A DNA stretch of 64,000 nucleotides from Leptodactylus fallax. Lineage: Eukaryota > Chordata > Amphibia > Anura > Leptodactylidae. A model generated the notes under the pieces. That model was given only the letters and a program-made list of their open reading frames with translations. It ran no database searches and was not told the origin of the DNA. Shown piece after piece: positions 32,600 through 43,485 of the stretch (the stretch's first letter is position 1; each line of letters begins with the position of its first letter). A program made the position numbers and the translations under genes. The stretch spans positions 6,085,501 to 6,149,500 of the forward strand of contig CAMRHE010000018.1 of NCBI GenBank assembly GCA_947044405.1, written 5' to 3'.

Positions 32600-34580
32600 A
32601 GCACGACAGATGTAACACTTCTGACAACCTCATGTCGCCTTATAGCAAGTGGGGCCCATTTCTGACTCAGGACATCATCAGGGAATTCACATCTTCATCA
32701 ATACTGGGCTCATTCATGAATGAATCTTTCCTCAACTATAGACAGTAAGGGAATATTCAAACAAAGGAATTTGGAAATGAATTTGGGACAGTCTTCAAAA
32801 TTATTTCCAAAAACTGACCCTATAGAACCTGTGACAGAAAGCCAAGGCTGAGCCTTATGCAATATACAGCAGGACACTTTTTTCAGCGTACTTAAAAAAA
32901 ATGTCTGTTTCTGCCTCTGTTTAAAAGAAATGGGAGGCAGAAATCCTCTCCAAAGTCCTCTGTATGAACATACCCTAAATTTATGTCACGCAGATGTAAT
33001 TTGTTAAACTTTTTTTTTACATATTTAGTCTTACCAATCATATCTACACTGGATTTATGCCAAAATAATAGATATGTGTTCAGTTATAATACTGTAAGGG
33101 TGGTGGTAATATCTCAAAATTGCCATTTCACAAATGCATGTGAAAACTTCAGCAGCACAGACAAAGATTTGATTGTTCATAGGAAGTAATTTAAAGTATC
33201 GTTACAGCACATTTTCCACCCTTGGAAGAACGTGACATATGCCAAAAATACACATTATTATTTCTAGTGCTAAATTTCAAGAAGAAACAGTCTTTGTTTC
33301 TTCTCCCTTAAACTCCTTTTCATGCTTCCTATGATTTCTGTGTCTACCTAGTATGTGAAAGTGGAGACAGTGGCATAGTAGTGAGATTCTGCCATTATGA
33401 GCCAAGTGCTCATTTATCTCCTCGTTTAGTAACCATGGTGATGAATAAAGCAGCCGTGGGGAGATGAAATACAAAATGAAAAGGGCAGGCTTTATTCAAC
33501 GCAACAGCGAGGAACCAACAAAAAGAGGAAAAGTAGAAAATCGAGTTGATGAAAGTTAAGGAAAAAATAAAATGTTTTTTTTTTTTTTTTTTAAACGTCA
33601 AGATTAGACAACATAATATGTCACCTTGAAATACAGAATTATTACATTAGATAATTAGCTGCAACTATAAAAGAAATAGAGCACCTAGAATATGGCACCT
33701 ATGTGACTGTATTGTTCTTTGTAAGAATTCAGCACAGCATATGCTTAGGACAACAAAAAGCGTTTTTATAGACAGCAGTTTTACAGTATTTCTGACATTG
33801 TGGTAACTTACAGTAAATCTTTACAGCAGCTAGATGTTACATTGTAGTTAAAAACAATGTTTTCATTTTTCTCTTTTTTTAAACTTCGTATGCCTTATTG
33901 GTTGTGGCTCCAACACATTTTTACCACAGACATGTAAACCACAGGTTTTTATGCACTGTATCATGATGCAGTTTTCCATAGACAACTTCTATGGACAGTT
34001 CTTAGTCTTAGACAGTTTTCCAAGACAGTTCTAGGAATATCTAACACAACACATGAAGGTACACAGAATGGACTTTTGCAATTTTAATTCAGTTTTAGTA
34101 TAGTATTTTATATGTCAACACAGAAGTGCTACAAAGAAGAAGTATGCTTAGATTCACACAAGTTTCACAGGTCCGCCAGATTTACAAGACTGAACATCAA
34201 GCCAGGAGACGGACTCCCAGTGACTTGTGCAATAATCATTACAGGACAGTATGTCACTGGGAGATAGGGACTTCTAGAATCATAGATAACTATGATGCTA
34301 GGAGTCTTTCTCCCTGCACACTGTTCAGACTTGGAAATCCGGAACTCACACGGACGGTGTAAATCTAGGTTATCAGTCTTTATATTATGCTGTACTTTAG
34401 CTTTTTTTTCAGAGCCCCTCCTGCCTTTGGCTTAAAAAATGCATCAAATTTCAAAAAAAACAAAAAAACAAAAACAAATCTAAAACTCTATGTGAATCCA
34501 GACTTGTGAAATATAATCAGAAAAGGTTAGGATTTATGCTTTAATGTTACAATTTGTCTTGTAATTCATCACTTGTCTTC
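32600..34580. other. Unrecognised AT-rich intergenic sequence
   Basis: No gene or clear repeat was recognised. A 20-base T-run lies near 33575. Confidence 0.4.
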
Positions 34581-34589
34581 CAACTGATT

Positions 34590-34785
34590 AAGGGTATTCC
34601 TTTCAGTGGGAGGCAGAGATAGAAGCAGGATGCTGAAAAAATAAGCATCCTACTTGTTCTTGCTGCTGTTTCAGCTGCAGAACTCGTGGTGTGACATATT
34701 CTGCTGATCACCCCCATTCATTTAAGCCTAATCAGCGAGTGAAAATTGAAGAGGAATTTGAGGCAGAAGTCTACCTCAAATTTCT
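34590..34785. repeat. MITE-like repeat related to 61735-61935
   Basis: It shares 'GGGAGGCAGA' and 'AGCAGGATGC' followed by 'GAAAAAATAAGCATCCTACT' with the sequence at about 61808-61855. The Tc1-like element at 34792 lies at its right edge. Confidence 0.45.
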
Positions 34786-34791
34786 TATCTG

Positions 34792-35161
34792 CAGGTGCAA
34801 CTCAATAAATTAGAATATCTTTGAAACGTTTATTTATTTCAGTATTTAAATAAAAAAAAATTGACCTCCTATATTTTCTAGATCCTTTACACACAGAATG
34901 TTGTATTTCAAGTGTTTTATTTATGTAAATGTTGATTATGGATTACAGGTAATGAAAACCCAAATTTAAGAAAATTAGAATATTGTAAAAAAGTTCAGTA
35001 TTGTAAATTCAGTGTGTCACCTGCCAAGGTTTCCTAATCCTTTAAATGGTTCCTCAGTCTGGTTCAGTAGGACACACAATCATGGAAGACGCTGATTATG
35101 AATTGGATTCATGAAATGAATGAACGTTTCAAAAATATTCTAATTTATTGAGATGCACCTG
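34792..35161. mobile_element. Tc1/mariner-type MITE
   Basis: The ends CAGGTGCAACTCAATAAATT and AATTTATTGAGATGCACCTG are inverted repeats, with TA after the right end. It is 370 bp with no transposase. The left TA is mutated to TG. Confidence 0.75.
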
Positions 35162-35163
35162 TA

Positions 35164-35935
35164 GTTCCACAGTACCAACTTACCCTAACAATACTGTTCA
35201 TGCCTGTACAGTGTTTTGCATGTGATTCAAGAGAACATGGTAAATGTTTTATATGTAAGAAGCTGAAACATAAACGATTTGAAGGGGTTTCCTGGGTTAT
35301 AGATACTGATGACCTATCCTTAAGATAGACAGAAAACAATGGTACTGCACTCTCCTTATAATAGTGGTGCTTGTGATAGGTTTATCCAGCCCACAACAAA
35401 AGATACAAGCTCAGTCACAGCACACACTTGTATATATGCAAATTCCATATAAATTTATTTGGTCATAGGAAATATCTTTTTTATTCCAACACAAGAAGAA
35501 CATAAGAAGCTGAAGTATTAACAATTTGGAGGAGTTTTCCATAAGATAGGTCATCAATATGAGATGGGTGGGGATTCAATATCTGGCACCACAAGCGATC
35601 AGTTATTTGCCAGAGCCACCAGCACCAGGACTACAGTAAAACAGTGAATGGGAGATAAGCTGCAGTAAACCAGGCTTAACGTCTTAATAGAGTTTAACCC
35701 CTATATGTAGCTAATATGGCTATTTACATTGCTCTATCTGATGCCCGGTACTGCAGTCACGTTAATTAAAGTCAAACACCTGTGATTTACTGCTGCTCCT
35801 GTAGGAGTGATAAGTGCCGGCATCTCCATGCTGAAGCTATTGTCCAGGAGTTAAACTATGATAAGGGAAGCTTTTAGGACTTTTATCAACTAAATTTAAC
35901 TCTTTATAGTGATCATAGTAAAGTGAAAGAGCCTT
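35164..35935. other. Unrecognised intergenic sequence
   Basis: No gene or recognisable repeat was seen in this stretch. Confidence 0.4.
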
Positions 35936-36223
35936 CCCATTCACATTGTGCTAGCAGAACTTGCACCCCTGCCAGCCCCTGCAGGAAAATGTCCCCCTAA
36001 TTCTGTGCACCTGTTGTGACTGTGAAATAGGTACACTGTCAGCGGTGTGGATGTGCCTGCAGGTCATGCACCTGTTTTTCAGGCAAGGTGAGGTGCCATT
36101 TTCAGTTGGGGCCTTCAGGGCACTCCGGACAATAATACGCCTCAGGTTTGGTGGTTGTCGAAAGGAAAGGAGAGGGGGGACTGGAAATATGTCCTAGAGT
36201 CTGTTGTCCCTATGTAGAACAGG

Positions 36224-36565
36224 TTGGAGCTCCTTGGCAATCCTTCCAATGTGGTGTATCTCATAATGTGTGTGCAATATCCCACCACAGGCCTCTATGT
36301 GGGGGAAACAGGGCAGAGACTTAGTCAGCGCATGAACTCACACAGATTCAACATTAATAACAGCACAACAGATCTCCCAGTGGCCACACATTTCTCCAGA
36401 GAAGACCACTCTATTGAAGATCTGCAGGTTGTGGTTTTAATGGGACATTTTAAGACGCAGAATGAGAGGAAAGAATGGGAGTACAAGTTAATGAAAAAAT
36501 TTCAAACTTTGCAATTGGACTTAATATTCATGCCAGCTTCATGTCACATTATGTATGACCTGTGA
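36224..36565 (+). pseudogene. GIY-YIG endonuclease domain of a Penelope-like element, partial
   Basis: The frame encodes about 113 residues with SNVVYLIMCVQYPTTGLYVG, ETGQRLSQRMNSHR and a downstream KEWEYKLM. This is the GIY-YIG pattern (Y-L-I and Y-V-G, conserved R and H, distal E) that Penelope elements of the Neptune type use to cut target DNA. The upstream part, including a cysteine-bearing segment near 36000, is broken by frameshifts, and no reverse transcriptase remains. The visible nuclease domain itself has no internal stop. Confidence 0.8.
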
Positions 36566-36617
36566 TTTGGACTTAATATTCATGCCAGCTTCATGTCACA
36601 CTATGTATGACCTGTGA
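36515..36617 (+). repeat. 52-bp tandem duplication at the end of the endonuclease frame
   Basis: Two direct units begin TTGGACTTAATATTCATGCC and end at 'ATGTATGACCTGTGA', with one base difference. The stop codon of the frame lies at the junction. Confidence 0.9.
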
Positions 36618-36819
36618 GGGTCACAAATCACCACCTGATTATAGATAGATAACAGACCCTCTGTCACGCACCACAAATTTTAGACTGTTTATTTCCTGAC
36701 CTGTTGTAAATAACTTCTCTATGTATATTGCATTTTTTATTTTCCAAGATCCTTTTGAAGATCCATGTCTTGTGTATGTATAAATAGTGTGAATTTTCAC
36801 TTTCTAGTATTACACCATG

Positions 36820-36852
36820 TCTGAAGAAGAGAGCTAGCACTCTCGAAAGCTT
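36820..36852 (+). ncRNA. Penelope-type terminal hairpin, hammerhead-like but degenerate
   Basis: The order is CTGAAGA, perfect hairpin GAGAG-CTAGCA-CTCTC, then GAAA followed by AGCTT. Core and stem II resemble the motif at 12203, but I see no convincing stem I, so catalysis is doubtful. Confidence 0.4.
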
Positions 36853-36899
36853 ACTTATCAAATATACTCAGTTAGCCTCTAAATAGTATCGCCTGATTT

Positions 36900-37735
36900 C
36901 TTCACTATTCCAATATGTTTATATGCAATAGTATATTAAAACTATTTTGTTTTAGGTAAAAGAAGCTAATTTTTTTTTTTCACATTTTATATCATTCTTC
37001 CACTTCTAGCGAAAAAAAAATTTAAACTTAGTTAACAAATAAGGCTACTTATTTTAAGCCTTATGTGTCCTGAAAAAAAAAATGGTAAAAATAGTTGAGA
37101 TATGCAAAGCCGTTAAAAAGACATTGCAGTGTAAAGCAATGCATACCAAAGTTCTAAATTTGGCCTGAGCATTGGGATATCGATAACGCTTGGTCCTGAA
37201 AGGGTTAAAACAGCTGTGCTTCTGGCTCCATTTTTTAGGGCAAATTTATTGTCATATCTAACTGCCTTGTAAGCCATGGCAGCCAATTCCATCATAGCAG
37301 CAAAAATACAAAATGAAAGTTGTATTGTCATTAGCTGCTAGCGGCAACAAAGACAGTATTTGTTTTAGACATGATAATAAATCTGCCCCTTTGTGTTAGA
37401 TCTGGTACTAGGAGCTGCTGTAAATAGCCTATTTTTCAAAAAAGGTCTGTTAGTGCTATTAATAGGTTACTAAGTGCACCCAAATACCTTTAGCAGTGTT
37501 TTGAGTGACTTCTGGGTTTCTCTGTGAGCTCCTGGCATCTTCTGCATATGCTTACATGGGTATCTTCCTGTTCTGTTTTCCTACACCTATCATAATGCCT
37601 TTGGCTTCATTCAGAGCTGACTCACACCACCTCCCTCTCTCACTCCCTCCCCCTCCCTCTCTCATTCACACCCCTCGTTTCCCTAGCTAGCCCGCCTACT
37701 ACTAGCTTTTACTAACTAACTCAACCTCCCCCACC
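36900..37735. other. Unrecognised intergenic sequence with a CT-rich tract
   Basis: No gene was recognised. A CT-rich stretch runs at about 37630-37665. Confidence 0.4.
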
Positions 37736-37737
37736 CC

Positions 37738-37990
37738 ATCATACTCACTTGACTTCCGAGAAGGACCTTTTGGGCACGGGACATCACTTCTTTATTGGAG
37801 GCCGGCACCTCCTCTTCTTGATGTCTGTCCACGCCTGTGCAATAGAGCTGGAGTGCCGGCTACTGCGCATGCCGACACTCCTGCTCAATTGCACAGGCGT
37901 CAAAAAGAAGAGATGCCTGCTGCCCGGAAGGAAATGACGTCCCATGCCCAGAAGGTCTTGTCTGGAAGACAGGTAAGTATGACGGGGTGG
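37738..37990. repeat. Large imperfect palindrome (two arms of about 125 bp)
   Basis: The left arm (TCATACTCACTTGACTTCC...) is complementary to the right arm (...GGAAGACAGGTAAGTATGA) along its length, centred near 37862 around 'ACTGCGCATGCC'. It is probably a fold-back MITE. Minus- and plus-strand frames over it mirror each other and are not genes. Confidence 0.7.
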
Positions 37991-38320
37991 GGAGTTTGAG
38001 TTAGTATGGTGACATTCCATTTCCCGACGTCACTGCAAAATCGGAAAATGTGACTGCCCCAGCCTTCTAGGTAAATATAGATTTTTGGTTCAGTAAGTAA
38101 TTTAGAAGGTAGGCGAGGGGAAAGATGTTTAGCTTAGATTAGAGAGTTCAATTTATCCTGGTCAACCTTTAAGGAAAGGTCAACAATAATTCCGAAAAAC
38201 CCTTTAATAAATTCTTAATTATTATAGCATACACATTATCCCAAGGGAAACAATGTGGAGATAGCGCCATCAAGTAAGCCTCAGGTGGTGGCTGGTCTCT
38301 CCCTCTCTGGTCATGGTATA

Positions 38321-39966
38321 CAGTCATATGAAAAAGTTTGGGCACCCCTATTAATCTTAATCATTTTTAGTTCTAAATATTTGGGTGTTTGCAACAGCCA
38401 TTTCAATTTGATATATCTAATAACTGATGGACACAGTAATATTTCAGGATTGAAATGAGGTTTATTGTACTAACAGAAAATGTGCAATATGCATTAAACC
38501 AAAATTTGACCGGTGCAAAAGTATGGGCACCTCAACAGAAAAGTGACATTAATATTTAGTAGATCCTCCTTTTGCAAAAATAACAGCCTCTAGTCGCTTC
38601 CTGTAGCTTTTAATCAGTTCCTGGATCCTGGATGAAGGTATTTTTGACCATTCCTCTTTACAAAACAATTCCAGTTCAGTTAAGTTTGATGGTCGCCGAG
38701 CATGGACAGCCCGCTTCAAATTATCCCACAGATGTTCAATGATATTCAGGTCTGGGGACTGGGATGGCCATTCCAGAACATTGTACTTGTTCCTCTGTAT
38801 GAATGCCTGAGTAGATTTGGAGCTGTGTTTTGGATCGTCTTGCTGAAATATCCATCCCCGGCGTAACTTCAAATTCGTCACTGATTCTTGTACATTATTC
38901 TCAAGAATCTGCTGATACTGAGTTGAATCCATGCGACCCTCAACTTTAACAAGATTCCCAGTGCTGGCATTGGCCACACAGCCCCAAAGCATGATGGAAC
39001 CTCCACCAAATTTTACGGTGGGTAGCAAGTGTTTTTCTTGGAATGCTGTGTTTTTTTGACGCCATACATAACACCTTTTTGTATGATCAAACAACTCAAT
39101 CTTTGTTTCATCAGTCCACAGGACCTTCTTCCAAAATGAAGCTGGCTTGTCCAAATGTGCTTTTGCATACCTCAGACGACTCTGTTTGTGGCGTGCTTTC
39201 AGAAACGGCTTCTTTCGCATCACTCTCCCATACAGCTTCTCCTTGTGCAAAGTGTGCTGTATTGTTGACCGATGCACAGTGACACCATCTGCAGAAAGAT
39301 GATGCTGCAGCTCTTTGGAGGTGGTCTGTGGATTGTCCTTGACTGTTCTCACCATTCTTCTTCTCTGCCTTTCTGATATTTTTCTTGGCCTGCCACTTCT
39401 GGGCTTAACAAGAACTGTCCCTGTGGTCTTCCATTTCCTTACTATGTTCCTCACAGTGGAAACTGACAGGTTAAATCTCTGAGACAACTTTTTGTATATT
39501 TCCCCTGAACAACTATGTTGAACAATCTTTGTTTTCAGATCATTTGAGAGTTGTTTTGAGGAGCCCATGATGCCACTCTTCAGAGGAGATTCAAATAGGA
39601 GAACAACTTGCAATTGGCCACCTTAAATACCTTTTCTCATGATTGGATACACCTGGCTATGAAGTTCAAAGCTCAGTGAGGTTACAAAACCAATTTTGTG
39701 CTTCAGTAAGTCAGTAAAAAGTAGTTAGGAGTATTCAAATCAATAAAATGATAAGGGTACCCAAATTTTTGCACAGGTCAAATTTTGGTTTAATGCATAT
39801 TGCACATTTTCTGTTAGTACAATAAACCTCATTTCAATCCTGAAATATTACTGTGTCCATCAGTTATTAGATATATAAAATTGAAATGGCTGTTGCAAAC
39901 ACCCAAATATTTAGAACTAAAAATGATTAAGATTAATAGGGGTGCCAAAACTTTTTCATATGACTG
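38321..39966 (-). mobile_element. Complete Tc1/mariner element, second family
   Basis: TA lies at 38319-38320 and 39967-39968. The terminal inverted repeats are about 200 bp or more (CAGTCATATGAAAAAGTTTG at one end, its near complement at the other). It encodes one uninterrupted transposase on the minus strand. It is 1646 bp. Confidence 0.92.
38549..39568 (-). CDS. Tc1 transposase, open but with a shortened catalytic spacing
   Basis: This is a Tc1-family cut-and-paste transposase of about 339 aa starting at the ATG at 39568 (MGSSKQLSND); the frame is open 15 codons further up. Numbering from 39613: helix-turn-helix pair about 20-120 with GRPRK near 74-78, and a DDE domain with D168 (LWTDET), D259 (QQDDPKH) and E293 (NIIEHLW). 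Only 33 residues lie between the second D and E, while Tc1 proteins normally have 34 with a DNDPKH motif. An in-frame codon loss at about 38837-38841 explains this. The reading frame is otherwise clean. Whether the enzyme works with this loss is doubtful. Confidence 0.88.
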   Translation of the reverse strand: MGSSKQLSNDLKTKIVQHSCSGEIYKKLSQRFNLSVSTVRNIVRKWKTTGTVLVKPRSGRPRKISERQRRRMVRTVKDNPQTTSKELQHHLSADGVTVHRSTIQHTLHKEKLYGRVMRKKPFLKARHKQSRLRYAKAHLDKPASFWKKVLWTDETKIELFDHTKRCYVWRQKNTAFQEKHLLPTVKFGGGSIMLWGCVANASTGNLVKVEGRMDSTQYQQILENNVQESVTNLKLRRGWIFQQDDPKHSSKSTQAFIQRNKYNVLEWPSQSPDLNIIEHLWDNLKRAVHARRPSNLTELELFCKEEWSKIPSSRIQELIKSYRKRLEAVIFAKGGSTKY

Positions 39967-40059
39967 TATTCATAAAGTTTAAGCTTAATGATCAGACCCC
40001 CAGGGTTCAAGACCACTGTGGGGTCTAAAAATGACAGTAAACACATACATATATATATA

Positions 40060-40476
40060 CAGTAATACCTCGTACATTCGCGAGGTTAGGGTCCAGAACC
40101 GGTCGCGGATCGCGAGGAATCGCGAATGTTTGGTACAAGCAATTAGAAGTGCTTACAATGCCGATTTCTAATGTTTAACCCCTAAATATCAATAAACTTT
40201 ACCCTACAGTAGTGTACAGTATACTAAAGTATACTGTACAGTACTGTATATTAATACATTCATTAATTTTTCTTATACACTCACAGTAAAATGAAACTAA
40301 TTACCGGGTACGTAACGAACAGGACGCTACTACCCAATAGCGAAGGTGTTTTTTTTTTTTTAAATTTCACAGATCTGAGAAAAAAAGAGCAAAATCTATA
40401 TATGTTAGTTGCCAAAAAAATATCGCGAATCTGTGAATTCGCAAATTCGGAAACGCGAGTGTACGAGGTATTACTG
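40060..40476. mobile_element. pogo/Tigger-type MITE
   Basis: The ends CAGTAATACCTCGTACATTC and GTGTACGAGGTATTACTG are inverted repeats between TA dinucleotides (40058-40059 and 40477-40478). The 'AATACCTCG' terminus is typical of Tigger/pogo elements. It is 417 bp with no transposase. Confidence 0.75.
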
Positions 40477-40559
40477 TATATATAAAGTATAGTAAAACAC
40501 ATTAGGTATCCATGTGTCCAAAAACATCTGATCTACAAACTTATAAAAATATTTTCCAA

Positions 40560-40920
40560 TACGGCCATAATGGGAAAAAAATCAAAAGAGCTAAACCACC
40601 AATTTTTCTCAGTTTTGTCTCCCATAAAAATTTGGATAAAAAGCAATCAAAGCAATAGACATTCCCCAAGATGGTATTAATCAAAAGTACATCTGAACCC
40701 CCCAAAAGAATCTGCCTTAGACATCTCTGTAGATGAAAATATAAAAAAGTTAGGGGTGTCAGAATATGGCGACTCCAAGAAATTTCTTTATGCAAAGTTT
40801 TGGATTTTTTTAAGGGGTTAAAACATAAAAAAACCTATATTAATTTGGTATTGGCGTAATTGCACTAACCCACAAAATACATGTAAAACATAATTTTGGC
40901 TGCACAGTGAATAACGTAGA
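40560..40920. repeat. Dispersed repeat also present in the hAT at 12923-13872
   Basis: It shares 'AAAAAAATCAAAAG', 'ATAAAAATTTGGATAAAA', 'GGGGTGTCAGAATATGGCGA' and 'ATTTTGGCTGC' in order with 13470-13790. The class is unknown. Confidence 0.6.
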
Positions 40921-40924
40921 AACA

Positions 40925-41640
40925 AAGCCCATAAGAAAGTCATAAAAACTCAGTTTTTCTCTAATTCAATGAAATTAAGAAGTTTTTTTTTTCCAGCTTC
41001 CTTGTACTTTGTACAGAATATTAAATGTTACCATTATGAAGTACAATTTGTCCTGCAAAAATGAAGCCCCATACGGCTCTGTAAACAGAAAAATAAAAAA
41101 AAAAGGTATGACTTTTGGAAGGAGGGGAGTCAAAAACAAAAATTGAAAAATGGCTGTGGCGGGAAGGTGTTAAACAGCTTGCTACCCTCTACAAAGGTCC
41201 CCTTCAACCTCCAGTATATTCACCTGATTATATTTTGATGTTATCCCCATACTCCCCTTTGAGATACCTTTTCAACACCACCATATTTCTTGCCCAATCA
41301 TAATCCTTACTATCAGCAGCAAATGGCCACCAACTGAGCACAAAACCCCAATGAGGAAATAGGGTAATGTCACAAACATCAGATAACCAAATATTATGTC
41401 AGCACTGATGAATACTCATAAAACTTAACATTTAATAATATATACCTAAAAAAAGAGAGACAATACAAATAAGACACAATTGATAAAAAGCTAATTTGCA
41501 CATGCCAGCAAAAGTGTTGCACACCAGAATTGACTGGGGTCAACCATATGCAAAAGGCAGCACCAGGAAACCAATCCCAAAACAAAAAAAAAAAAGGATG
41601 ACTCTTACCAAATCAGAAGTTCAGGGACAGTAGCCAAGAA
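40925..41640. other. Unrecognised AT-rich sequence
   Basis: Nothing was recognised. It may include the remainder of a Penelope-like element, given the hammerhead-like motif just to the right. Confidence 0.3.
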
Positions 41641-41775
41641 AAAGGTAGTCAGTGTGGTCCAAAAGAAGAAACAGTCCATATGCTGCCCCTAAGGGACTGT
41701 CCCTCACACCCCAGTTTGCTCCGGCCCTTACAAGGGCAGTACCAATCTGTGCCCTCAAAAAAGTTAACCCTAACA

Positions 41776-41820
41776 GTCCCTACATGTTTCACAGTGCATC
41801 TGCACAACTCATCAGGGGAC
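41776..41820 (-). ncRNA. Candidate type I hammerhead ribozyme (Penelope-type)
   Basis: On the minus strand: stem I strand GTCCC; core CTGATGA, an exact match to the hammerhead consensus; stem II GTTGTGCA/TGCACTGT closing a short loop; core GAAA; self-complementary ACATGT as short stem III; unpaired A; stem I partner GGGAC. All conserved core bases are present. Such short-stem-III type I hammerheads are known in Penelope-like elements, so 41640-41870 may be a remnant of one. No Penelope coding sequence remains here. Confidence 0.65.
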
Positions 41821-42052
41821 CTAACTATGTCTATTGTATAACAAAATAAACTAGGTGTCCATTGTTTAAGACAGGGGTCTCAAACTCAATTTACCCGGGG
41901 GCCGCTGGAGGTAGAGTCTGGGTGAGGCTGGGCCGCATCAGGTTTTCCACACCGGTAATATACTCCCTAGTGGCCCCTGCACACGGTATTGTGCTCCCTA
42001 GTGGCCCCTGCACACGGTATTGTGCTCCCTAGTGGCCCACCCACGAACTATT

Positions 42053-42090
42053 ATTATACTCTGGGTTCTTTTCAGAACCCAGAGTATAAT
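42053..42090. repeat. Perfect hairpin, 17-bp arms, loop TTTC
   Basis: ATTATACTCTGGGTTCT and its exact reverse complement are separated by four bases. The arm sequence recurs in other hAT-like elements of this window. Confidence 0.9.
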
Positions 42091-42330
42091 GATTAGAGAC
42101 CCAGGGGAGGATACAAACATAAAAACCAGTGTTACTTACCTATCCTGGAAACCGGAGCACTCCCAGCAGCTTTCAGCCCTGTCTAATTGCGCACAGACGT
42201 CACGCGATGAGACCGTTGACGCGACCTGATGACGTCACCAGAGAGCCCAAGCCTGCTCGGAGTGACAGCGGATCGCAGGAGAGGTGAGTATCATTGGTTT
42301 TTATGTTTCTTCACCTCCCCTGGGTCTCCG

Positions 42331-42374
42331 ATTATTATACTCCGGGGTCTAAAAAGACCCTGGAGTATAATAAT
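42331..42374. repeat. Near-perfect hairpin, 20-bp arms, loop AAAA
   Basis: ATTATTATACTCCGGGGTCT is complementary to the right arm with one mismatch. It is the same module as 42053-42090. Confidence 0.9.
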
Positions 42375-43099
42375 AGTAGTATTTGAGGCCCGCGGCCTCA
42401 CTTACCGATGCCCGCGGCTGCTCACAGCGGCATCCACTTCCTCTTCTACGTCCCATAGCAGAAGGGGAAGCGGAGGCAGCCATGAGCAGACGCCGGTTAG
42501 GGAAATAAATAGGCCATCACCTGCTGGGGATACTCTAGCAGGTAACGGCCTATTTATATAAATTAAAAAAAAAAAGTTCTCCTCACCTACCTGTGATGCC
42601 TTGATGCAGCCGTGGCCTCCTCCTCTTGTCCGAGACGTCTGTGTCTCAGTGTAGGAGGTGCAATGACATCATTATATCACTGCCTGCGCTGTGATGCGGA
42701 CGTCTCGTAAGCCAGCCCAGGACAGGCCCCGCTCAGCGTTGTTTTTTTTAAAGCGGACTTTCCTGGGCTGGTTTACATTAGATAGTAAAAAATGCCGCCC
42801 CCCGGACAGTGCCACCTGGTGCCATTCGTATCAAACTCGGGCCGCACTAACATTAAACTTTGATATTGAGGTGGGGGCCGCAAACTATTGTCCCGAGGGC
42901 CGCAGTTGGCCCGCAGGCTGCGAGTTTGAGACCCCTGGTTTAAGACAACCGGTTTCAAACACAGTGGTGTAGGATATAAGAGGTTAAAAAATATCACAAA
43001 ATATCAAGATACCCTGTTAGTAGCAGCAGTTAGAGAAAATAGTCCTCTCGCTAGCTCAGTTAACAACATAATGGCAGTGGCAGCTTACACAAGCCCAGG

Positions 43100-43482
43100 T
43101 GACTCTTTTATAATGTGGCCAAGCCAGTCTCCAGATCTCAACCCCATAGAAAACCTTTGGAGGGAGTTGAAAGTCCGTGTTGCCCAGCGACAGCCCCAAA
43201 ACATCACTGCTCTAGAGGAGATCTGCATGGAGTAATGGGCCAACATACCAGCAACAGTGTGTGCCAACCTTGTGAAGACTTACAGAAAATGTTTGACCTC
43301 TGTCATTGCCAACAAAGGATATATAACAAAGTATTGAGATGAACTTTTGTTATTGACCAAATACTTATTTTCCAACGTAATTTGCAAATAAATTCTTAAA
43401 AAATCAGACAATGTGATTTTCTGGATTTGTTTTCTCATTTTGTCTCTCATAGTTGAGGTCTACCTACTTTTTTTCCCCACTG
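43100..43482 (+). pseudogene. Tc1/mariner transposase 3' fragment with terminal repeat
   Basis: A translation starting with the catalytic-E segment ([19 protein letters not shown]) is visible from about 43119, followed by a C-terminal region interrupted by a TAA near 43231. The right terminus 'TTTTTTTCCCCACTG' at 43482 is followed by TA. The 5' two thirds are missing. Confidence 0.75.
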
Positions 43483-43485
43483 TAT

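Larger units (their letters stand above)
35940..36860 (+). mobile_element. Penelope-like element 3' fragment
   Basis: It holds a decayed linker region, a GIY-YIG endonuclease frame (36224-36565), a 52-bp tandem duplication and a terminal hairpin motif near 36820-36852. The reverse transcriptase is absent. It is a different lineage from the element at 9884: the nuclease has YVGETGQ rather than YVGKTKR. Confidence 0.7.
41872..42937. mobile_element. hAT-like non-autonomous element, complete
   Basis: It starts CAGGGGTCTCAAACTC and ends GAGTTTGAGACCCCTG, a perfect 16-bp inverted repeat, with the target GTTTAAGA at 41864-41871 and 42938-42945. It is 1066 bp. It contains two near-perfect hairpins (42053-42090 and 42331-42374) and two or three units of 'CTCCCTAGTGGCCC'. 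There is no transposase; a 110-codon frame is repeat-derived. Confidence 0.88.
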
